Part shown: piece after piece, positions 17,701 through 23,612 of the stretch
Layout of the letters: each line of letters opens with the position of its first letter
How positions within the stretch are numbered: the stretch's first letter is position 1
Assembly (NCBI GenBank): GCA_042091035.1
Contig: JBELIG010000016.1
Coordinates: 1-30,246 of the forward strand
Direction: 5' to 3'
Length of the DNA: 30,246 nt
Source of the DNA: AM-2324 sp042091035
GTDB taxonomy: Bacteria; Bacteroidota; Bacteroidia; Chitinophagales; Saprospiraceae
The notes under the pieces: model-generated
Told to the model about the DNA's origin: nothing
Database searches by the model: none
What the model saw: only the letters and a program-made list of their open reading frames with translations
Made by a program: the position numbers and the translations under genes

Positions 17701-19948
17701 TATCGTGCTTGATCAACAGCTCGATGCTACTGACTCATCTACAGGATCTATTTACGAGTATACTTGGAATACAACGGACGGTTCTATTGTAGGACCTTCG
17801 AATGTTATTAATCCTGTTATTGATGAACCAGGAACATACACTGTTACAGTTTTCAACGCTTTAAATGAATGTTCGAATACTTCTGACATTACTGTTTCAC
17901 AGGATATTGTTGATCCGGAAGTTGAGGCCGGCGTCACAGATACTCTAGATTGTTATTCAGCAGCTCTAAACTTAAATGGGCTTGGATCAAGTACCGGAGC
18001 TAACTTTGCGTATAACTGGATCAGTGTTGATGGCTATCCAATAGAAAATCCCAACGCTTTAACACCCACGGTAGACTCGGAGGGAATTTATGAGCTAACA
18101 GTTACGAATACAATCAATGGATGCACGAGTACAGACAATGTATCAATAGCAAGAGATACTATATCACCAATAGTAGCAGCTCTGCAGTCAGATACACTTA
18201 CATGTGGAGTTCTGACAGCATCCTTAGGTGTTCAATCCAATGTTAATACTTCTGTAAGTTATAACTGGAATACGCTAAATGGAACAATTATTTCGGCAAC
18301 GGATATTGTTAATCCAGATGTTAGTAGTCCTGGGCTTTATTCACTTGAATTAACAAATCTAATAAATGGCTGTAGCACAGTTGAAGACGTTCCTGTTTAT
18401 CAGGATATAGTTTTACCAGTTGCTGATGCAGGTCCCGGAGGATTGATTACCTGTGATTATCTGACGATTAATATAACTGGCTCAGCAAGCACAAATAGTG
18501 GGCAGACTAGTATTCAATGGTACACAGATACTGGCGTTATATTAGCTGGTTCGGATATGGAAAATCCTCTAGTAAGTTCTGAAGGTATCTATACTATGAT
18601 TGTTACTGATCTACTAAATGAATGTAAAGATACTTCTAATACCTTTATTCAGGAAAATCAAGAGTTTCCACTTATTGCTTCTTTAGTTCCGGATATACTG
18701 GATTGTGACACTGAGGAGGTTGAGGTAGACGCGACAATTACTGTTATGCAGCCTCAATATGAATTTAACTGGGTAACTTTTAACGGTAATTTTGTTTCTG
18801 GCATTGATGTTCTGAATCCACTTGTAAATATTTCTGGACAATATATTTTGACTATTGAAGATACGATCAATGGTTGCGTGAGTATTGATACAGTGAACGT
18901 ATTGGAGGACTATGAGTATCCAACTGTAGATGCTGGTGCAGACTTTTTACTCCCATGCTTTGAAGACTTCAGTACGCTGAATGGTACGGTAAACGCATCG
19001 GCATCTAACTTGCAGTATAATTGGACAACTACCGATGGCAATATACTTTCAGGTTCAAATACAACAAGCCCTGCAATTGATCAAGAAGGAGTGTATACCT
19101 TTACTGTATTGAATTTGTCAAATGGATGTGCGAGTACTGATCTAGTTCAGATAACAGAAAATGTTCCAAATATTCTTGAGGTAGTAACTAGTGATCCTCC
19201 ATGTTCGGGTTCATTTGGCACCTTGGAATTCACAAATGTTGAAGGGGGCACAGCACCATATCTGTATTCTATCAACAATGGAGATAATTTCACCTACGAT
19301 CTAAATTATTCTTTCTTATATCCAGGGGAATATTCTGTATTAGTTCAGGATGCAAATGGATGTGAAACAGAAACTCAACTAGCAGTCATTACAGATCCAC
19401 CTATATTGAATATAGACTTGACTTCAACGATTGAGTATCTTGAAGGTGAAAGTGCTCAGATTTCTGCTACTATTAATTTCAGTATGGATTTAGTGGAATC
19501 TATTTCATGGTATCCATCGGAAGGTTTAAGCTGTGTGGATTGTTTAAATCCATTGGTAACTATTCAAGATCCATCTATATACGAATTAACGGTAGTAACA
19601 AATAATGGTTGTTCGGAACGCGCATTTGTAAATGTACTAGTTGATAAATCTGCTGATTTGTTTATTCCGAATATATTCTCCCCGAATACAGATAGTGAAA
19701 ACGAGATCTTTATGATTTATGCCAATATGAGAAATATTAGGGAGATTCAGTCTTTTGAAATTTTTGATCGCTGGGGTGAAAAAGTCTTCACACAGTATAA
19801 TTTCCAACCCAATGATCCGGTTCACGGATGGAATGGAACGCTCAGAGGAGAAGAACTTGATCCAGCTGTTTTTGTCTATTATGCAAGGGTAGAAATGTTG
19901 GATGGTCGGATTGAATTTTTCGAAGGAGATGTTTACCTTTCTAAATAA
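11792..19948 (+). CDS. Giant L-type lectin repeat adhesin, T9SS cargo
   Basis: A 2718-aa predicted surface adhesin. In order: signal peptide (1-22, ending STQAQ); L-type lectin domain (about 24-220) with GADGIVFAL and the metal-site pattern Glu113, Asp115, Asn119, Asp124, His129; a proline linker PPPPP; an Ig-like domain (about 230-303); two copies of a three-domain block including SprB-type repeats (306-543 and 544-774); 20 tandem repeats of about 84 aa (775-2456); another SprB-like domain; and a CHU_C type B sorting domain (2624-2718, PNIFSPNTDSENEIF, FDRWGEKVF). Residues 186-1351 have no Lys or Arg, and only six occur up to 2456, so the stalk is strongly acidic. The stalk probably holds the lectin head away from the cell, as in SprB-like gliding or attachment adhesins. 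It lies 64 bp after the smaller lectin gene and may be cotranscribed. No terminator was seen in the 92 bp that follow. Ligand and role in gliding are unproven. Confidence 0.9.
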   Translation: MSLKNLVLTTSVLLFLHFSTQAQLLPMGTATADATNTCFTLTQNVGNSAGAVWEQTPIDLTQSFTFDLTMNLGCNDGGGADGIVFALHNTPNITGSTGGAIGYNTLNPSLVIEFDTWQNGDRNDPTYDHLGLMVDGNGNHNADLVGPIQISATSANVEDCNDYPVTIDWNASTQVLSVFYDCVLRFSHTIDITNTIFGGNSSVYWGFIATTGGATNIQSVCFDVPPPPPITLADATICAGDSYQLNAPTGFETYQWTPATGLNDPNISNPIATPTLTTTYTLIATELCGGTSSDSMTLTVLDLPGATISGTGTVCDEGGSDVDLTVNFTGTAPWTFTYTDGTTPVTITTSTNPYIITVTEAGTYTLVDIESSGCLGTVSGSSDVTITTITISDTTADPLCNAESSGSITVTGEGGTAPYTYSWSDPALSGNVLTDLPAGTYDVTVIDDNGCEETSSITLNDPPAISVSVGTPTPIDCINTTSSVDATGSGGSPAYTYSWSNGDTGSTLNTTVAGTYTVTVTDTNGCTDETDVTIVDNSLPPPDATIAGSGVICPGTGTTVDITVTFVGTGPWTFTYTDGTTPVTITTSDNPYTITVFEPGTYVLVDVEESGCVGNVNGSADITTSIVSIDVTESDLLCNGDTNGSITVNGTGGLSPYTYTWSDPALSGNVLTNLSAGTYDVTVADSNGCEDETSITIDEPSVLVASMGSPTLIDCNNANGSATVSASGGTASYSYNWSNGDTGPTISTNISGTYTVIVIDANGCTADATVTINEDLVNPIAVATTNGLIDCINTSTTLSGSGSSTGIEFTYLWTTNDGSIDSGETTLDPIVNSAGTYILTVSNTNNGCEDMVSVTVIEDTDTPTADAGPGDELSCNVTQVVLLGTNSDTGPDYSYSWSTTDGNIVSGGATLTPLVDQSGTYTITVTNTINGCTETDDVIVTEDVNTPVANAGPPQTINCDNPTVVLDGTGSSGGSNMFYEWTTSNGNIINGANTLTPTVNAGGSYFLTIMNISNGCEANSSVLVDANFDQPTAAITPPPTIDCDNPIIQLDGSASSQGPDISYFWSTIGGNIVSGQTTDSPSVDEDGTYILTVFNDLSECIDVFSVIVTDLSIFPDADGVATDLIDCVTPTVMLDGTGSSTGSSYTYSWTTNNGTIVSDETTLFPVVGSAGEYTLTVLNTVNNCATEVEVDVFDFLVDPTINIPDPGSINCLDSLVEIIATVSDASNFDFEWTTPNGNYVADTFTLSPIVDTEGFYELSVINNVNGCSSSLTIPVIEDYDYPIVDMGPPGELNCYDPQYTIDATSSSGGPNFNYDWATADGNIVSGDGTLEPVVDEGGLYTLIITNTDNQCKDTSSIQITVNQFDPIAIAGPDDLLGCWSPTIIIDGSESSSGHSIVFEWLTDDGIIVGSTNNSIIEISAGGNFTLTVTDTLNGCKDVDEVFVLEDFVAPEIGTGPGGEINCTDLSIPLDGTASGDTQNLVYEWQFFGTGSISTGQGTLNAVAIQPDLYYLYAQDTINGCAAIDSILVTKDDNVPAIDMSALDTLDCVTSSLTIDASASSQGGDIVFEWSTVDGEIESGATTLTPVISSPGSYELILSDTVNNCVTNSVLSIEPDTIHPSVSLLSPGVINCYNATVPVEASIGAVGSDYTVNWTSPDGGIFDSGQSDLIIDVSAQGTFDFAITNTINGCLTDASIGVIEDLDFPQLSGAFPDTITCDNPNILLEATVDTQGDPYTFNWTTDSLGSLDNNIFTLSPIVSGASIYTLNVQNDINGCAESIDISVGQNVEFPDALAQVSAFLSCDSLDLQIDGTSSSAGSNYLYLWTTLDGNILSGSDGLTPMVDEPGIYTLIVENTDNNCKSDVDVEVTQNLTEPPLAIALPDTLTCGVLEIDIFGDAGIDSLGTYVYAWNTTGGNITSSTSAQNISASLPGSYTFEVLDTYNGCSTSINTQVIQDIVIPDADAGAAQILNCIVLDQQLDATDSSTGSIYEYTWNTTDGSIVGPSNVINPVIDEPGTYTVTVFNALNECSNTSDITVSQDIVDPEVEAGVTDTLDCYSAALNLNGLGSSTGANFAYNWISVDGYPIENPNALTPTVDSEGIYELTVTNTINGCTSTDNVSIARDTISPIVAALQSDTLTCGVLTASLGVQSNVNTSVSYNWNTLNGTIISATDIVNPDVSSPGLYSLELTNLINGCSTVEDVPVYQDIVLPVADAGPGGLITCDYLTINITGSASTNSGQTSIQWYTDTGVILAGSDMENPLVSSEGIYTMIVTDLLNECKDTSNTFIQENQEFPLIASLVPDILDCDTEEVEVDATITVMQPQYEFNWVTFNGNFVSGIDVLNPLVNISGQYILTIEDTINGCVSIDTVNVLEDYEYPTVDAGADFLLPCFEDFSTLNGTVNASASNLQYNWTTTDGNILSGSNTTSPAIDQEGVYTFTVLNLSNGCASTDLVQITENVPNILEVVTSDPPCSGSFGTLEFTNVEGGTAPYLYSINNGDNFTYDLNYSFLYPGEYSVLVQDANGCETETQLAVITDPPILNIDLTSTIEYLEGESAQISATINFSMDLVESISWYPSEGLSCVDCLNPLVTIQDPSIYELTVVTNNGCSERAFVNVLVDKSADLFIPNIFSPNTDSENEIFMIYANMRNIREIQSFEIFDRWGEKVFTQYNFQPNDPVHGWNGTLRGEELDPAVFVYYARVEMLDGRIEFFEGDVYLSK
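12707..14113 (+). repeat. Duplicated three-domain block in the giant adhesin
   Basis: Two consecutive in-frame copies, 12707-13420 (residues 306-543) and 13421-14113 (544-774), share the same domain order. Each has a beta domain with PWTFTYTDGTTPVTITTS, a SprB-type repeat with WSDPALSGNVLT...AGTYDVTV, and a second SprB-type repeat with YSYSWSNGDTG or a close variant. The protein copies are very alike but the codons differ heavily, so the duplication is old. Confidence 0.85.
14114..19159 (+). repeat. 20 tandem coding repeats of ~84 aa
   Basis: Residues 775-2456 divide into 20 consecutive units of 83-85 aa (about 252 bp each). The common pattern is D-x-x-x-P near the start, a Cys at about position 17, (L/I)DGT-S-S-G, a Trp in Y-x-W-T-T-x-D-G-N-I, P-x-V, G-x-Y-x-L-x-V, and N-G-C at about position 74. 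The two cysteines occur in all 20 units and would suit one disulfide per domain. The units are diverged at DNA level, so this is not a young slippage array. Confidence 0.9.
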
Positions 19949-19988
19949 TATTTTAGACATTCATGAGTTATGAGCACAAGAAGTTAAA

Positions 19989-19996
19989 TATATTTG
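19989..19996 (+). promoter_or_regulatory. -7 promoter element of the flippase operon
   Basis: TATATTTG fits the Bacteroidota -7 consensus TAnnTTTG exactly, 45 bp before the flippase ATG. No clear -33 TTTG was seen at the usual distance. It suggests the flippase-GT2-cyclase unit has its own promoter. Confidence 0.4.
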
Positions 19997-20040
19997 CCAG
20001 AGGTCTCTTATATTAACAGCAGGAAAAACTTATGAAATAA

Positions 20041-21537
20041 ATGGGGGTTATCATTCGTCAGGGTTTAAAGTACAGTGTAGTTCGTTATTCGGCGATATTT
20101 TTAGGGCTACTAAGTACTATTTTCATTTATCCATTAGTACTGGATGAGATTGGTCTCGTTCGTACAATCCAAGCTATAGCATTGGTGATGGCTCCGATTG
20201 CACACCTTGGTTCCAATGTAGCAGCACTTCGCTTTTTTCCCAAATTTAATTCAGATAAGCTTAAAGCTGCCGGATTCTTTAGCCTACTAAATCGAACTAC
20301 ATTACTTGGTTCATTACTTGTAACTGGAATCTATTTTATATTCCAGCACCCAATCCTTGAAGCCTACCAAGTTACAAATGACACCTACAGTGATATATTC
20401 ATTCTTATTCCCTTATTTATTTTTTTAATAGCATTTTCGCAGCTCTACGAAACCTATTCAGCTAACTACATGCGAATAGCCGTTCCTGGAGCCATGGGAG
20501 AGTTATCCCTAAAGATCATCCTGCCTACTCTAATGATCCTTTATATCAACAGCTATCTGAATATAAATCAAGTAATCATTGGTCTTCTACTAAGCTATCT
20601 ATTATTGGACTTAAGCTTATTGGCATATTTAAAACAACAGGTAAAAGGACCTCTTTTTGCTCGTATCCCTAAACTAGGTAAATCGTTTCGAAAAGAATTA
20701 AGATCTTTCTCCGCCTATAATCTATTCACCTCACTCTCTATACTAATATCCATACGAATAGATCTTATTATGCTTTCAGCCATGACAAACTTCACCATAT
20801 CGGGAATCTACTCGATCAATATGTTAGTTGGTGAGGTGATTGATGCACCGAGGCAAGCCTTCATTAAAATTGTAAACCCTATAATCTCAAAAGCATACAA
20901 AGAAAATGATCAGGAAAAGATAAAAGATCTTTACCAAAACACGTCCATGCACATGTTCTTTGCTTCATTACTGCTTTTTGTAGGGATTATATCTAGCATT
21001 GATGACTTATACACAATAATGCCAAATGGTGATTTAGTAGCCACAGGTAAACAAGTGATTTATATATTGGGAGCAACCAAATTAATAGACAATGCCTTTG
21101 GTATTAACAGCATAGTACTACAGCACTCTAAGTGGTTTAAATTCTTATTATTTGCTGTTTGTTTTCTTGCAGGAGTTAACATCGTAAATAATTATTTTCT
21201 GATTCCTGAATATCAAATGAATGGAGCTGCTTCAGCAACTCTAATTTCTGGTTTAGGATTTAACCTTTTAAAGTTCTTCAGAATCAAGCAAAAACTTGGC
21301 TTCCAACCCTTTACTTGGAAGATCCCTGTTTTACTGTTAATCGGAATTCTAGCATATTTCACGGGCACTCTTATTCCAGCGGGCATAGAAGAAAATGCTT
21401 TAATGGCATGTCTAAAGATAATCCTTCGATCACTCCTCGTAGGTGGAGTTTTCCTAGGCATTGCGATAGGAATTAAAATAAGTCCTGAGCTTAACGGACT
21501 GCTTCGTAACTTTACAACAAAATATTTAAACAGATAA
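20041..21537 (+). CDS. Polysaccharide flippase (Wzx/MurJ-like, MOP superfamily)
   Basis: A 498-aa integral membrane protein with about 12-14 hydrophobic segments and almost no soluble part, fitting the MOP (MATE/oligosaccharide flippase) superfamily. The N-terminus (GLKYSVVRYSAIFLGLLSTIFIYP) resembles Wzx-like polysaccharide exporters, in which the first helix is followed by a statement of glycine- and proline-marked turns, and SIRIDLIMLSAMTNFTISGIYSINMLVGEVIDAPRQAFI in the centre is typical of this group. Such proteins move undecaprenyl- or lipid-linked glycan units across the inner membrane. The gene opens a three-gene unit: the next glycosyltransferase begins 1 bp after its stop. A perfect -7 element lies 45 bp upstream. 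Whether the substrate is an O-antigen unit, an exopolysaccharide or A-LPS (the anchor for T9SS cargo) cannot be judged here. Confidence 0.85.
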   Translation: MGVIIRQGLKYSVVRYSAIFLGLLSTIFIYPLVLDEIGLVRTIQAIALVMAPIAHLGSNVAALRFFPKFNSDKLKAAGFFSLLNRTTLLGSLLVTGIYFIFQHPILEAYQVTNDTYSDIFILIPLFIFLIAFSQLYETYSANYMRIAVPGAMGELSLKIILPTLMILYINSYLNINQVIIGLLLSYLLLDLSLLAYLKQQVKGPLFARIPKLGKSFRKELRSFSAYNLFTSLSILISIRIDLIMLSAMTNFTISGIYSINMLVGEVIDAPRQAFIKIVNPIISKAYKENDQEKIKDLYQNTSMHMFFASLLLFVGIISSIDDLYTIMPNGDLVATGKQVIYILGATKLIDNAFGINSIVLQHSKWFKFLLFAVCFLAGVNIVNNYFLIPEYQMNGAASATLISGLGFNLLKFFRIKQKLGFQPFTWKIPVLLLIGILAYFTGTLIPAGIEENALMACLKIILRSLLVGGVFLGIAIGIKISPELNGLLRNFTTKYLNR

Positions 21538-21538
21538 A

Positions 21539-22495
21539 ATGATACTACCTAAGGTTTCAATAATTATTCGTTGCTTAAACGAAGAAAAATATATTGGACG
21601 GCTGTTAGCTGGTATCAGTGAACAGGACTATGATAATATTGAAATCGTGGTTGTTGATTCTGGATCAACAGACGCTACCCTATCCATTGTTTCTAATTAT
21701 TCTTGTAAAGTACTCAACATCAAACCAGAAGATTTTTCCTTTGGCTATGCTCTAAATATAGGTTGTAAAGCAGCTTCAGGGGATATATTGCTATTTGCTT
21801 CCGCTCACGTTTATCCACTTTATAAAGATTGGATATCCTTGATGGTTTCTCCATTTATGACGGATAAAAAAATAGAACTTGTCTATGGTAGACAGGAAGG
21901 AGATAAAAGAACTCGATTTTCTGAACACATGATATTTGCAAAGTGGTTTCCCGAAAAATCTAGTTTAAATCAGGATCACCCCTTCTGCAATAATGCAAAT
22001 TGCGCTATCCGAAAAAATGCTTGGGAAAAAAGAAATTATGACGAGACGCTCACGGGCCTTGAGGACTTAGCCTGGGCTAAATTAGCCCTAGAAGAAGGTG
22101 CAAGTATAGCCTATCAAGCTGGAGCAAGTATAGCGCACATTCATGAAGAAAAATGGTCGAGTGTTTTCAATAGATACAGAAGAGAAGCTATAGCACTTCG
22201 ATTAATCATGAAACATGAGACTTTTAATTTTCTAACCTTCCTAAAATTACTTTCTATCAACGTACTCAGTGACCTAAAAGCCGCTAGACAACAGAAAGTA
22301 CTTTTAAGAAATATTATTGGAATAATTCGATTCAGATACAACCAATTCTGGGGAACTTACAAAGGTTATAAACAATCTTACTTGTTAGATAACCAGGTTA
22401 GGGAGCGATTCTATTATCCTTCCGATTACAAAACTCAGCAAGAGCAACAAAACAAATCCACAGACCGAAAAATCGATTACTCCTCAAAAAATTAA
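21539..22495 (+). CDS. Family 2 glycosyltransferase with SAH in place of DxD
   Basis: A 318-aa GT-A glycosyltransferase. The GT2 start is VSIIIRCLNEEKYIGRLLAGI, then NIEIVVVDSGSTDATLSI. The FSFGYALNIGCKAASGDILLFASAHVYPL block follows, where the usual metal-binding DxD is replaced by Ala-Ser-Ala-His (residues 87-90). The C-terminal part has NNANCAIRK and the GLEDLAWA acidic motif, which provides the likely catalytic base. This combination matches a subgroup often annotated as rhamnosyltransferase-like. It probably builds the glycan that the adjacent flippase exports. An 8-codon stretch near residue 188 contains a 24-bp tandem-like duplication (GASIAYQA / GASIAHIH). The start is 1 bp after the flippase stop and the end is 2 bp before the cyclase gene, so cotranscription is very likely. 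Sugar and acceptor unknown. Confidence 0.87.
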   Translation: MILPKVSIIIRCLNEEKYIGRLLAGISEQDYDNIEIVVVDSGSTDATLSIVSNYSCKVLNIKPEDFSFGYALNIGCKAASGDILLFASAHVYPLYKDWISLMVSPFMTDKKIELVYGRQEGDKRTRFSEHMIFAKWFPEKSSLNQDHPFCNNANCAIRKNAWEKRNYDETLTGLEDLAWAKLALEEGASIAYQAGASIAHIHEEKWSSVFNRYRREAIALRLIMKHETFNFLTFLKLLSINVLSDLKAARQQKVLLRNIIGIIRFRYNQFWGTYKGYKQSYLLDNQVRERFYYPSDYKTQQEQQNKSTDRKIDYSSKN

Positions 22496-22497
22496 TC

Positions 22498-23136
22498 ATG
22501 GATAAAAAAATAATAGATATCTCCGTGTCTATAAATGAAAAACTTCCCGTCTGGCCTGGAAGCCCAGGTGCAGAGATCAAAACACTTATGAAGATTGGTC
22601 CAGAATCAGTTGCAAATGTGTCTCATATATCTATTGAATCACATACTGGCACGCACATTGATGCCCCTTTACACTTCATAAAGGATGGACATACTACTGC
22701 AGAAATCGCCCTTTCTACACTTATAGGCAGCTGTCAAGTAGTCTATATTCCCCATGTAAAATCAATTGGTCCTGATGAGCTTAAAAAGATTCCATTCGAA
22801 AAAGGGATTAAACGGATTCTATTCAAAACAGACAATCAACATTTGTGGGATAAAGAAGAATATACCTTTGAGGAAGACTATTGTGCCTTGAATGCCGAAG
22901 GAGCTCAATATCTGGTTGATAAAGGTATAGAACTTGTAGGTATAGACTACCTATCTATTCAACGATTTAAAGACCCAATAGATACTCACCTTATCTTACT
23001 AAAAAACGATGTCGTAATCCTGGAGACTATCGATCTTAGATCTGTAGAAGCAGGAATCTACCGACTAATTTGTCTACCATTAAAAATAGAGGGAATTGAA
23101 GGATGTCCAGTTCGAGCAGTCCTAGAAACTATCTAA
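22498..23136 (+). CDS. Cyclase-family metal-dependent hydrolase
   Basis: A 212-aa protein of the cyclase / kynurenine formamidase family (PF04199). It has the metal-binding signature SHTGTHIDAPLHF with His49, His53, Asp55 and His59, and the typical start IIDISVSINEKLPVWPG. Other family blocks are LNAEGAQYLVDKGIELVGIDYLSI and the C-terminal LICLPLKIEGIEGCPVRAVL. Members hydrolyse small amides or lactones, such as N-formylkynurenine, isatin or related rings. The tryptophan-catabolism partners of true KynB are absent here, so that assignment is not supported. Its position 2 bp after a glycosyltransferase is unusual and suggests either translational convenience or a small-molecule step linked to the glycan unit. 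The stop is followed by a weak 7-bp hairpin (23148-23171) without a T tract. Confidence 0.85.
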   Translation: MDKKIIDISVSINEKLPVWPGSPGAEIKTLMKIGPESVANVSHISIESHTGTHIDAPLHFIKDGHTTAEIALSTLIGSCQVVYIPHVKSIGPDELKKIPFEKGIKRILFKTDNQHLWDKEEYTFEEDYCALNAEGAQYLVDKGIELVGIDYLSIQRFKDPIDTHLILLKNDVVILETIDLRSVEAGIYRLICLPLKIEGIEGCPVRAVLETI

Positions 23137-23243
23137 ATTCATAGCTAATTGCCTCATATTCACAAGGCAATATTCTAGTCAAATTCTGTGGTCAATCAAA
23201 AAATGGAACTTTGTTTCTTCAAAAAAACTTTATTATTATATAA

Positions 23244-23251
23244 TAAATTTG
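23244..23251 (+). promoter_or_regulatory. -7 promoter-like element in the non-coding interval
   Basis: TAAATTTG matches TAnnTTTG exactly. The nearest upstream TTTG (23210-23213) is 30 nt away, farther than usual for a -33 box, so the promoter is not certain. Confidence 0.3.
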
Positions 23252-23257
23252 CATATT

Positions 23258-23520
23258 ATATACGCTTAATCATCATTTATTAAGCTATCTACAACACCGG
23301 AAAAGGGGCCTAAAAACCCCTTTTCTTATAAATACTGCTCAAGATATAATTGCAGTTGGTCGTTTCCTTTACGTCAAATCTTTTCTATTTCCTTTAAATT
23401 ATGATAAATCCGTTGCAATACGGTCTGATCAGATCTTCATATTTGATCTGCAACAATTGAATTTTTTGGTGATTTTTTGGCGATATACATTTTAGAGACT
23501 TCTTTTGAAGTCTCTTTTTT
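23258..23520 (+). ncRNA. Candidate small RNA locus
   Basis: A transcript starting about 7 nt after TAAATTTG (23244-23251) would meet a first terminator at 23301-23324 and a second at 23494-23520. It could therefore be about 65 or about 260 nt, or a second RNA could lie between the terminators. The interval 23412-23454 can fold. It does not match tmRNA, RNase P or SRP RNA features that I know. The start is inferred only from the promoter motif. Confidence 0.2.
23301..23328 (+). terminator. Terminator hairpin, probably bidirectional
   Basis: AAAAGGGG (23301-23308) pairs with CCCCTTTT (23317-23324) across an 8-nt loop. The T run lies mostly in the 3' arm. Since it reads the same on both strands, it may act in both directions. 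It is 165 bp after the cyclase stop and is the best candidate for ending the flippase operon. Confidence 0.65.
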
Positions 23521-23522
23521 TC
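23494..23522 (+). terminator. Intrinsic terminator without an upstream gene
   Basis: A perfect 9-bp stem, AGAGACTTC (23494-23502) with GAAGTCTCT (23507-23515), has a TTTT loop and is followed by a run of T. It is oriented for + strand transcription. No reading frame lies between it and the terminator at 23301. Confidence 0.75.
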
Positions 23523-23583
23523 TGTTTTTTGACATAATACCATCAAAATTCCCTTCAAACAAGTAACCTTTAGCTTAGGATTG

Positions 23584-23591
23584 TATCTTTG
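23584..23591 (+). promoter_or_regulatory. -7 promoter element of the first metalloprotease
   Basis: TATCTTTG fits TAnnTTTG exactly, 21 bp before the ATG at 23613. Transcription would begin near 23598, which excludes the in-frame TTG at 23589 as the start codon. No clear -33 element was seen. Confidence 0.45.
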
Positions 23592-23612
23592 CAACACATT
23601 CAAAACGTTACT

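Larger units (their letters stand above)
23137..23612. other. Non-coding interval with regulatory signals
   Basis: This 476-bp stretch has no convincing reading frame. It holds, in order: a weak hairpin (23148-23171), a perfect -7 motif (23244-23251), a terminator hairpin (23301-23324), a paired element (GTTG 23412-23415 with CAAC 23451-23454, and CAGATC 23430-23435 with GATCTG 23445-23450), a second, strong terminator (23494-23515 plus T run) and the -7 element of the protease gene. Two terminators with no gene between them suggest a small RNA or a decayed gene. Confidence 0.6.

Noticed and set aside
14114..19159. Long regular ~252-bp repeat array, considered as a CRISPR-like or satellite array
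   Set aside because: Units are coding, in frame and diverged in DNA sequence. There are no short identical repeats with unique spacers.
22498..23136. Naming the cyclase-family gene kynB
   Set aside because: The metal motif fits the whole PF04199 family, and no tryptophan-degradation genes are nearby.
23394..23603. Antisense 69-codon frame in the non-coding interval
   Set aside because: It runs through the terminator and the protease promoter, has a composition driven by A/T runs and shows no recognisable protein features.
23589..23612. Upstream in-frame TTG start for the first metalloprotease
   Set aside because: It overlaps the -7 element TATCTTTG and would lie at or before the transcription start. 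The ATG at 23613 is directly followed by a standard signal peptide.
23137..23612. tRNA, tmRNA or other well-known RNA in the non-coding interval
   Set aside because: I saw no cloverleaf, CCA end or known conserved core. Only a generic RNA candidate can be supported.
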